Assembly (NCBI RefSeq): GCF_000330505.1
Contig: NW_004191622.1
Coordinates: forward strand, 188,853-252,852
Length of the DNA: 64,000 nucleotides
DNA from: Entamoeba invadens IP1
Lineage: Eukaryota; Evosea; Mastigamoebida; Endamoebidae
Reading direction: 5' to 3'
The position numbers and the translations under genes are program-made. The notes below the pieces were generated by a model. The model was given only the letters and a program-made list of their open reading frames with translations, made no database searches and was not told the DNA's origin. The number at the start of each line of letters is the position of its first letter. Within the stretch, counting starts at the first letter, position 1. Positions 9,410-18,387 of this stretch are shown in pieces.

Positions 9410-11150
9410 TCAAAGATCCTGACTGTTCTTTTGTCGATTTCTATTCATCCCGATGTTGAGCGGTCTGAACTGTTCTATCGCGGGTTTTTCTTTCTCTTTT
9501 TGATGCTCTTCTTGAAGGTCCATTGGGTCTTTCATTTCTTCTTGTTCTTTCAAGTCTTGAAGATCTTTGCAATCCTTTGATTCTAATGTGTCTTTGACTT
9601 CTTTAGCTTCTTGAGAGTCTTTTGAAAGTCTTGGTTCTTTCAAGTCGTGCGCCTCTTTAGAGTCTTTTGAATCTCTTTGATGATACCCCATCGCAAATTT
9701 AGGAGCAGATGTGTTGACATTTGGAGATGTATTGATAAAAGCGGTTTGTTGTGGTGAGGAACTTAACAATGAGTTTGTCAATTCTGGCTCGGGAGCGACG
9801 AGTTTGAGTCGTTGGCTTTCAGGGATTTGTGTTTTCCGCGTCCCAATTTTCTTCACGTTTTTCCTTTTAAAGATCTCGTCGGACTCTTTGATGATGAACT
9901 CCATCAAAGCCAAATATTGAGAGAGCTCTTCCGTGCTTACACTGAACATAGTAGGCGTCCAACACACTGACAAGTTCTTTTCATTCATTAAATTGACGTC
10001 GCTATGTGATGCTATGATATGACACATAATACAAATTGCTTTGAAAAGTACCAATTTCTCTGGTGGCACCCATTTTGGGGTGTCAAAGAGTGTTTTTAGA
10101 TTCGAAATCTTTTGTTCTGGTGTTGGTGACGCTTCTACCTCTCAATACTATTCGTTCTAATAAAGTTATTAATAATTTTATTATTTAGTATTATTATTGA
10201 TAATAATTATTATTAATAAATAATAACAAACGAAAAGCTATGAGAATGTCTTTGGCTAACAAATTGGAAAACAACATCGACGGCAAATTCCTCACAAATT
10301 TTTTTAAAACGCCTGCGAGTAAATCTGCTGGTAAGACGGAGAAGTCAGTAACTGCCATTTTTAAACAAATGTCATTCACACTTGTACTTGCAGCATTTGT
10401 TCGAAATATCCCTTCAGACAGGTAGTGCTTTGTTGAGATCACTTCAATGAGCTGTTCAATTGCTTTTGGCAGTTCGGTGCGTTTCCGCTTCTCTGCGTCC
10501 AAAATCTCGCCAAGTGTGTGTTGTGAGTATGACACTGCTTTTAATACGGTTGAGTCTGCCTCATCCTCTAAATTGTCGATCTCCGCGATTTTATCGGAAA
10601 GCTCGTGGTTGTGTTGGAAGTTGTTTTGAATAGCATTTGCAAGGGAACTGAACGCGATGAGTTGATGGGACAAAATGATTTGATTTCTCTTCTCGATGAT
10701 TTTGTCGAGTTGAGCTTTTGCGATAGTCAGACACTCAAGGGAGTCGACGGGTTTCTTTTGATTCTTCTGAAACGTGCTTTTTGCTTCATTAATCGAACCG
10801 ATGATATACTCCATTTGTTTCGCAAACCCTTTCACTAGTTCCTCTCGCATCACTTGAAGTGATCCTTGGACAAATAAAATGAAATTTATTGAGTGACTCT
10901 GAGTGATCGCCTCTTCTTTATTTGATGTCTGATGCGTTGATTGTAAGTCCGACAACTCTCCAAATTCATTTAAAAGCTCTGAAATGGTGTCCAGTATTTT
11001 GTTAGTTATAGTGCGTTGCTTTTTGGAGTATATATCTAATTCCTCTATACTCTTGAGATTCGATGTGACAAACTCAATGTCCGCTAACTCTTTTTCTGCA
11101 GGAACTGAACCTAAAGTCCGGTCTAATAAAGCTTCAAAACGACTCGACAT
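9410..11150 (-). CDS. RhoGAP protein with BAR-like helical N-terminus (one intron)
   Basis: Exons 11150-10232 and 10134-9410 join to 547 residues. The 97-base intron begins GTTTGTTATT and ends GGTAG, and splicing continues the RhoGAP domain without a break. Residues 1-200 are long amphipathic helices of the kind seen in BAR/F-BAR membrane-bending domains. Residues about 230-400 are a RhoGAP domain with the arginine finger in GIFRTN and the C-terminal block NLMNEKNLSVCWTPTMF. The last 100 residues are a Lys/Glu/Asp-rich, low-complexity tail with SKDS/LKE repeats. The protein should switch off Rho/Rac GTPases at curved membranes, for example during phagocytosis. The BAR assignment is by helical pattern only. 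A second gene of similar plan lies at 26508-28089. Confidence 0.85.
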
Positions 11151-12193
11151 GGGTTTTCTTTTTAAAGTTTCTTCTCTTTTTCAAGTTCACAACCAACGTA
11201 TTAAGTTAAACCATGAGAATCTTATCAAAGTAAGTTATTGTTATTAATATAAATTACTACAACTTATAATAATAATATTAATATAGTTTAGTTATAAGGT
11301 ATTATTATGATTATTCGAAGAATTCGGTTATAATTAATTACTCAAAGTACATCCAAAACACTGTTAAATCAGAGGTTTCCAAAATAATTATTGCCGAAAA
11401 TGTGGTATTATAACGTACGAATTTATAGAGAAGATGAACATTTTGGTAATAAAATAGTGACGTGGGTAATTAGGATTGTGGTTATAAAAACCTCTGATTA
11501 AATTTAGATCAAATTTGTAATTTGATTTTTTTAGTTTTGATATACAATGAAATAACACGTTTTTATAGTTAAGTTTGGTTTAGCTAATTTTCTATATCTT
11601 TTTCTATCTTTGATTAATAACACAATTGATAAAAAATGTTTTTCTTTTTTTGGATTTGAGAAAAACAAACAATGGATCATATTTAATTCGCATTTAACAC
11701 TTAAAATAACGCCCTTATTTTTGTTTTGACCTGTTTTTCCAGGGATATTAATCAAATTTTTGATGATTTTCCTTTTTTGGCTTGTGTATTGTTTATGCAC
11801 ATTATATACTCTAAAAAAACGGAAATTTATTTAATAAACTCGAGATTTCCCGATTTTTAGACAATTTGAATTTTGTTTAATGTTTTTTAAAGTGTTAATC
11901 AAAAAAAATAATTCCATTATTAATGTATATTCTAAATATTAGTAATTTATTTTATTAAATTGAAACTAAGAATAATTTATATATAAACCATACTTTTTTT
12001 ACTAAACAATTGTAAAATATGAACTATATTTTTTATTTTTTTTAATGAAATAATAAAAATAAATCAATTATGAAATTATTAATTTGTAATAAAATTATAG
12101 TATGAAAAGCATTAATACATATAAAACAAGAAATAAAAAATAAAATGAAATCAATAAGAATTTACAGTATCAATGGATATTATAGTGCGAAGA
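11151..12193. other. AT-rich spacer with an inverted-repeat element
   Basis: About 1 kb of AT-rich DNA without a convincing gene. An 89-codon frame on the minus strand (11531-11800) lacks an ATG start and has non-coding composition. An inverted-repeat island at 11364-11505 is annotated separately. Confidence 0.55.
11364..11505. mobile_element. Short inverted-repeat element (MITE-like)
   Basis: A 142-base island of higher complexity is bounded by the inverted repeat AATCAGAGGTTT (12 bases, perfect). A second inner inverted match is AAAATG/CATTTT. It carries no open frame. No clear target duplication is visible, so the superfamily is unassigned. Confidence 0.4.
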
Positions 12194-12439
12194 TTATTTG
12201 TATTTTGAGAACACTTTCCTTGCTACCGGCGACGGCTTTTTAGACCTTTCAATGTTGTACGTATGATTTATTTCTGAAGAGCTATCAGAGACTACAAAAA
12301 AGTTGTGACAAGGTGTCGAGTGACACAAAATAGATAGAACTTCATCGTCTGCTATGTCATCAAATTCAAACTCAAATTCGTTGGTAACAGGTGCTGACTT
12401 TCGGAATGCCTTTTTGACTTCGTCTTGTTGTGGTTGCAT
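12194..12439 (-). CDS. Small acidic-basic protein, unknown
   Basis: This is an 81-residue frame starting at the ATG at 12439 (MQPQQDEVKKAF). A slightly longer frame would need a TTG start. The centre is strongly acidic with a Phe/Glu run (NEFEFEFDDIADDE), and the C-terminus is basic (KKPSPVARKVFSKYK). Base composition is richer in GC than the very AT-rich flanks, which supports coding. There is no signal peptide and no known domain. It could be a small nuclear regulator or one exon of a longer gene. Confidence 0.5.
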   Translation of the reverse strand: MQPQQDEVKKAFRKSAPVTNEFEFEFDDIADDEVLSILCHSTPCHNFFVVSDSSSEINHTYNIERSKKPSPVARKVFSKYK

Positions 12440-12988
12440 TGGTTCCAATTGTTATAGTTTCCAAGTTCATATTGCTTTTATACACGATTTTTTGAGATGT
12501 TTTTTATGTTCTAAAAATGATTTCGCAGAATACTTTTTTGGAATTTGGGTATTTATGGATTCAATTTAACAAAAAACTCAGTTTACTTATTTGTAATATC
12601 TTACATATTAAATTCACTCACTTTGGCTTTTTTTTCATTAAGATTTTTTCCTCAATTGTTTAATGAAAATTCTCCCTTCATTTTTTATTCATAATAATTA
12701 TACCCCGATTTATTGGGAAAATAATAAGTATAATAATATTAAATCATTTGGAACATTATATAAATATTTATTTTGAACATTTGCCGAATTCGTAACTTAT
12801 TATATATTCCAAAATGAATTGAAATTATTAAACAATTTTAACAATTCCCAAAAACGAAGAGTTTGATACAAAAACAAGTAATAATATGCATATTTGGATT
12901 AAATAACCAAATAACAAGCAATTTTTTTATATAAAACGCAAATTTTCATTGTTTGTTAGTTTTATTTTGTTTAATAAAAAGGGAATTC

Positions 12989-13010
12989 ACCAAAGTGACG
13001 TTACTTTGGT
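12989..13010. repeat. Hairpin palindrome ACCAAAGT...ACTTTGGT
   Basis: Eight-base arms surround GACGTT in an otherwise A/T-only context. It may be a remnant of a transposon end or a protein-binding site. Confidence 0.5.
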
Positions 13011-13584
13011 TTAATTTTGTGATAAAAAATGTCAATTGAATTTAATTTAATTTAATAAAATTAATAATAAATAATCATCAAAAAGACACAACTAACACAA
13101 GTTTTGTCTATTTTTTACTAGAAGTTATCATTCACACTAAATAATACTATTGAATATAGCAAAATTAATATTTTTATATAAGTAAAAATTGGTATTTCTT
13201 TTAATATTATGTTTTTTATTTACTAAAAAAATAATACTATAATTATTTAAAAAAATGTTATTAATATTTATTTATTATAACTTAAATAGTTTATATTCAT
13301 ATTATTAAAACAAACGAAGATCAAATTCTTTAAAAAACACAATTAGAAAATAATTCAAAACAAAAGAAATTACTCAATCAACAATATTTTAAATTTATAA
13401 TTTGGTAATAAAGACAAAAACACAATCAAATTGAGTTTAAATGAAAACAACTTTTATACAACTAATTAAATATAAATATATTAATAATTTAATTTTTGGA
13501 ACTGGTATTTGTTTTATTAATATGTCGATTGATTACATACTGACTAGTAAAAGGCACTAATATAGAATAAATGCTACAATTTAA

Positions 13585-13885
13585 CCCTCAATAAATCGAA
13601 AGGAATAAACTGACCAATCTTACCAGCATTTCGTTCAGTTGTAAATAAAAATATCACTTATTCTGTATAGAAATAAAATAGGAAGGAATGAATATGGATT
13701 TTTTAGTGACATTTTTCGATCAAAAATAATTGCTCAAAGCAAGTTTTCGCAATGTGAGCATACTTTCAAAAATGAATTCCAACCTTGAACCTATTTATTT
13801 TAATTACCCACATCAATTCCACCAAGTGCCATGTCACCAACTCCGGAACATATATCAAATCCATTGTGTTTTTATTAATTTAGGG
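13585..13885. mobile_element. piggyBac-like miniature element with TTAA target duplication
   Basis: A 301-base element is bounded on both sides by TTAA (13581-13584 and 13886-13889), the target that piggyBac transposons duplicate. Its ends are CCCTCAATAAAT on the left and, on the opposite strand at the right, CCCTAAATTAAT. The piggyBac superfamily typically has CCC/CCY termini just inside TTAA. The interior is less AT-rich than the flanks and has no transposase frame, so it is a non-autonomous copy. PiggyBac elements are known from E. invadens. Confidence 0.6.
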
Positions 13886-14132
13886 TTAAAAAAATTATTT
13901 AAGTAGAATGATACAAAAATAGATAATCCGTTGTTATTTCTTAATTTCAAATCTGTTTTTTGAATGTTTTCACAAACTTGAATCAACAACTCCTTTTTAT
14001 GTTATTTATCTGTTTTGATTTGTAAAATATATAACAATATTATTTCATCAGTGTATTTTCTCGATATCGCTCACATGAAATTATTCATTATAATGGTGCA
14101 AACAGTTTAAAAGCAATTTAAAAATAAAATAA

Positions 14133-15837
14133 TCAATTGGTGCTTTCTTGAAGAGAACTTGATGAAGTGGCAGTGTTGGATTCACTTCCTACACACTTCA
14201 TTTTGTTTTTTAATTTCTTTGTCATCAAGTTGTATTGTTTCCACGTGAACCAATTCGCACGACTGTACTTTTCAAACTCTTCACCATTTCTACTTAAAAT
14301 AGAACATTTCTGTGTTGTTGTTATCTTGTTAAACAAGACATCTACACGCATTTTGTCCTCTTTGTCCATCTTCTGAATCACTAAGATATCATACATCTGC
14401 CAGATAACTTCTAACATACAAATAGCTAACACACACACAACAGAACACCCAAACATTGGTACTCTATAGTCATTCAATGCGTCGGAAATGGGACCTACTA
14501 TCAATGGAAGTGCAAAAGCGACCAAATTGAATGTCAACGACTCTTGTAATCCAACATACACACTCGACATTCTTGACGTCAATAAAGACAGTTTCGATGT
14601 CGTCACAAGGAGATTCTGTGACGCATAAGCAGCACAGAACCCCATCATCATCCCACATACTAATTGTACAATCCAATTTGAGACTGCGCCTGCTATGAAA
14701 TGTACTGCTGTCGATATTATGAGGAAGACTATCATATTCCACCGATTGAAAAAGAGAAATTTGAAGTTGGCAACACTGATAAATCCAATTGTGAACATTA
14801 AAAACACAACGAAGAAGAAGACTCCAATGAAGATATCATATTTACTTGCACTATCTTTCATCGAAGGGAAAAAGGCGTCTTTCGTCCCATACACTCGATT
14901 AAAGTATTGTGACCCATAGGCTAAAACAGTCCCATAACACCCAATAGAACACAAAAAAGCAGGTACGAGATATTGCATCATTCTCTTCTTTAATCGGTGT
15001 CGCTCTTTTTTCCCCATCGTTATAACTCCTATTCGCTCCTTTTGTTGTTCACTCGTCTTCTTTTTCCAATTCAAATCAACACCAAAAACTGTTGTTCCTT
15101 CCCAACAGGGATATAAGAATAATATTAAAGATAACGAAGCTATAGAAATAGATAGGGACTGAACAACTCCTAACTTTGTAAATAAAAACGCACCACATAA
15201 GTACCCAACAGCTTGTCCAAAAGTCCTTTTTTATTATTTCATTTCTTTTATATAAATAATATAATATAATAGTTATTATATTAATTAAAATTATACTAAT
15301 TAATATAATTAGGACTACTTAAATATATCTACTAATATATTAATATATTAATATATTAATTAATATAATAACTATTGCATTTAATCATAAAGAATGAACA
15401 AACCAAGACCCCGAAAACACTCCTAACCAAAAGTCTGCATCGACTGGATCACTTTCTCGTGAGATTGAACACTGAATAGGTACCCAAAAGAAAACGTACG
15501 AAATGGCATACATTATGGCCATAATCCACAAAATCCACAAATTGTTGTTGACAAACATTAACAAAATGCACGCGGCTATATATATCACAACACCTATTCT
15601 TACTAATATCCACCCCGCTATTTGATCGTTGATAAACCCACACAACCACGACAACAAAAAACAACTTCCATAATTCACCGCATTGATAATAGCCAAATCT
15701 AAGTTGGTGGCTCCTTGTTGTGTGGCAAGAAGAGGGACGACTATCCAAAAGAGAAACGCTCCAAAATTGTAGAGGAGAGAACACACCGTATACCTCCAAA
15801 AATTACTCAGAAGAAAGCGAAGGACGATATGAACCAT
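14133..15837 (-). CDS. UNC93-like major-facilitator membrane protein (one intron)
   Basis: Exons 15837-15404 and 15225-14133 join to 508 residues. The 178-base intron has the donor GTTTGTTC and the acceptor AAAAAAG. The junction reads SGSW/TFGQAVGY, the conserved turn between helices of UNC93/MFS proteins, so the join is well supported. About 11-12 hydrophobic helices follow the MFS pattern, with a long basic cytoplasmic loop (KKERHRLKKRMM) in the middle. UNC93-like proteins are regulators or transporters related to ion-channel subunits, and the substrate cannot be read from sequence. The C-terminal tail is short and Ser-rich. The intron carries a TATTAA simple repeat. Confidence 0.8.
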
Positions 15838-16748
15838 CTATGAAGTCTTTATCTTTGTGTTAACTAGTTGACACTCTTTTACCTTCGACATAAGACCCTT
15901 CAGTGACTTTAGAAAGAAAGGTGACTTTGGAACTCTTTTCCATAAAGGATGAAATTTTGTTTTCTTTATCGAGGCATTTTCGATTGATGGGTGTATTTTT
16001 CTCTTCAGTTAGTATTATGGTGGTAACTATAATGCTAATATGGCAAGACAATTTCATTACATTTTGTCTTGGTGTTTTTTAATTATTTTCATTGCTCCCT
16101 TTTTGGTTCGTTTTGGATTTCATAAAAATCACTTTCTTTTTATTTCTTTTGTTTTAAGTTTGTTTTTATTGTCATTTTCTTATTCTTTTCTATGTTTTTA
16201 CTGGATTTTCTTTTATATCATGTAATATTAATCAATTATTTATAATTAAAATGTATAAAATAAATATCTTAATAAATTTTTTTGTTGAACAATTTTAGAA
16301 TTCAAAAAAAATAAAAAAACTTAAATAATAAAATCTTGATGTCAATTTTTAAGTTACTCTTTAATTTTTTTTTTTATCATTATAAAAAAATAATTGTATT
16401 ATAATATAATAACATAAAAAATTATTATTTATAATACAGTTTAAAAACAAAACAAATTCTATAATATTACTAAAAAAATTTAAATGATAACTATTTAAAT
16501 GTACTAAAAACACATTATACAACAATTATAAAAGTCTAGTATAAAAAAATAAAAACCAAAAGATTCAAAATAAAAATTTAGAAGTTCAAAAAATTGTAAC
16601 AGTATATTATAGTAAAAAACTAATACACTTAACTATAATAAATAATTGTTTCATAAATTGCACCTTTTGAATTACTATGAAAATGCTTTAGTTTGCAAAA
16701 AATCGAAATTCGTTGAATAAATAGGGAACTCCAAAATTTCGAAAGCAA
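15838..16748. other. AT-rich spacer
   Basis: This is the divergent intergenic region between the UNC93-like gene and the APS-kinase gene. Two small frames (about 60-65 codons) on opposite strands near 15860-16225 are hydrophobic low-complexity and unlikely to be genes. The rest is A/T tracts. Confidence 0.5.
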
Positions 16749-18179
16749 ATGGCGTCTCTGAAAATAGCGGAAGCGGCGAAATTCAACTATCCCGATGTTT
16801 CTTTGACACCACAAGAAATGGGAGATTTCGAGCAAATGATGACTGGGGGATTTCGACCTGTCTCAACATACATGAATCTAAAGGATACACAACAAGTAAT
16901 ATCAAGTGGCCATTTAGCCAATGGCGCTTTGTTCCCAAACCCTGTTGTTTTATCCATTACTCGCCGTGAAGCACTTGCTTTAGAAAAGGCCAAAAAACTT
17001 GCTTTAAGAGGACCAGAAGGCACTTTGCTTGGGCTGTTAACACCAACTCAGACTTTTAATCTTCCTCAAAGTCTTAAACCAGCAAGAAGAAATGCTCAGA
17101 TTTGTGTGACTGGAAAACTTGAATTTGTTGAGCCACCCCCACACTACGATTATCCCGAATTAAGAAAGGCTAAACGCCCAGAAGGTCCCGCAGTGTACCA
17201 CGGCATTTCCTCTCCAATTTTGAACCCAACAAAAGCTCAATTAAAAGATCTTCAAAAAGATGGCATTCAGTCCCACATCGACGTCAATGTCATGGGACTC
17301 GAAGCTCCACATCCACTCATTAAAACAACTCAAAAGAACTTCTCAGACGTTTCCATCACGTCACTTCAATACAAAACAAATGCTCCAAAAGACGTGATCC
17401 TCAGAGGTATTATCGCCAAGAACAGTGGGTACTCCCATTACTTAATTCCTCAATCCTCTTCTGAAGTGCAAGCTGCTATTAAGGGACTTGGCCTTAAGCC
17501 AGTCATCTCAGCTACTCCAAGTTACTACGACAAGATGTCTGCAAAGAAAATAGTCAACTCCATTCGTGAAGGGAGTGCTCCCCAAGACCTTTTGGACTTG
17601 AAAGAGATAGAAGAGTTCAATGAAGTGTACCCACCCATCGACAAACAAGGTCTTGTCTGTTTTTTCACTGGATTAAGTGGGTCTGGGAAGAGTGTAGTGT
17701 CCAATGCAGTCATCGAAAGACTGAAAAAACACACCAACAGACCAGTCTATTTACTCGACGGTGATGTTGTGAGGAAAAATTTGTCTTCTGAACTTGGATT
17801 TTCCAAGGCTCACAGAAACTTGAATATCTTACGTATCGGCTTTGTCGCAAGTTTGTTAGCAAGATCTGGTGCCATAGTCGTCTGTGCTCCTATTGCTCCA
17901 TACAGAGAAATCAGAGACGAAGTCAGAAAGATGGTGGAGGTCCATGGTAATTTCGTCGAGATTCACAACTCGACTCCAATTGCTGTTTGTGAACAACGAG
18001 ATAGAAAGGGACTTTACGCCAAAGCCAGGGCGGGATTGATTAAAGGATTCACTGGAATTGATGATCCTTATGAAGCTCCACTTAAACCAGAAATTTTCTT
18101 GAACACAGCAGGTAAAACAGTTGATCAGTGTGCTGACACCGTTATCAATTACCTTGAGAAGCAGAAGTACATCAACTAA
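16749..18179 (+). CDS. ATP-sulfurylase-like / APS kinase fusion
   Basis: This is a 476-residue protein. Residues about 300-476 are a complete APS kinase: P-loop GLSGSGKS (308-315), DGDVVRKNLSSELGFSKAHRN, CAPIAPYREIRDEVRKMV and GLYAKARAGLIKGFTGIDDPYE. It phosphorylates adenylyl sulfate to PAPS, the sulfate donor. Residues 1-300 resemble the PUA-like and Rossmann parts of ATP sulfurylase (GGFRPVSTYMN, GALFPNPVVLSI). The catalytic QxRNP and HxGxxKxxD signatures are missing, so this half is probably structural or regulatory. In Entamoeba, sulfate activation takes place in the mitosome, with a separate ATP sulfurylase and pyrophosphatase, and the sulfolipids made from PAPS are needed for encystation. 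There is no obvious N-terminal presequence, which is normal for several mitosomal proteins. Confidence 0.88.
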   Translation: MASLKIAEAAKFNYPDVSLTPQEMGDFEQMMTGGFRPVSTYMNLKDTQQVISSGHLANGALFPNPVVLSITRREALALEKAKKLALRGPEGTLLGLLTPTQTFNLPQSLKPARRNAQICVTGKLEFVEPPPHYDYPELRKAKRPEGPAVYHGISSPILNPTKAQLKDLQKDGIQSHIDVNVMGLEAPHPLIKTTQKNFSDVSITSLQYKTNAPKDVILRGIIAKNSGYSHYLIPQSSSEVQAAIKGLGLKPVISATPSYYDKMSAKKIVNSIREGSAPQDLLDLKEIEEFNEVYPPIDKQGLVCFFTGLSGSGKSVVSNAVIERLKKHTNRPVYLLDGDVVRKNLSSELGFSKAHRNLNILRIGFVASLLARSGAIVVCAPIAPYREIRDEVRKMVEVHGNFVEIHNSTPIAVCEQRDRKGLYAKARAGLIKGFTGIDDPYEAPLKPEIFLNTAGKTVDQCADTVINYLEKQKYIN

Positions 18180-18387
18180 ATGATTTTGATTCTATTGTTT
18201 TAGTTTTTAATAGTATATAATATAATATTTATAAATTACTAATATTTATATTAGTAATATTAATATTACAATAGATTAAAAATAAATATAATAAATAATA
18301 TTATATTTATTAATTACTATTATTTATATGAGAGAATAATTATAATAAATTTATTAATAAACCAAATTTATAGTAAAACGACATTGT

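Larger units (their letters stand above)
12440..14132. other. Long AT-rich spacer
   Basis: This is one of the longest gene-free stretches in the window, about 1.7 kb. It contains a 22-base hairpin at 12989-13010 and a piggyBac-like miniature element at 13585-13885. The rest is A/T tracts without open frames. Confidence 0.6.

Noticed and set aside
11531..11800. 89-codon minus-strand frame
   Set aside because: Starts with GTG, AT-biased, and has no similarity to anything known to me.
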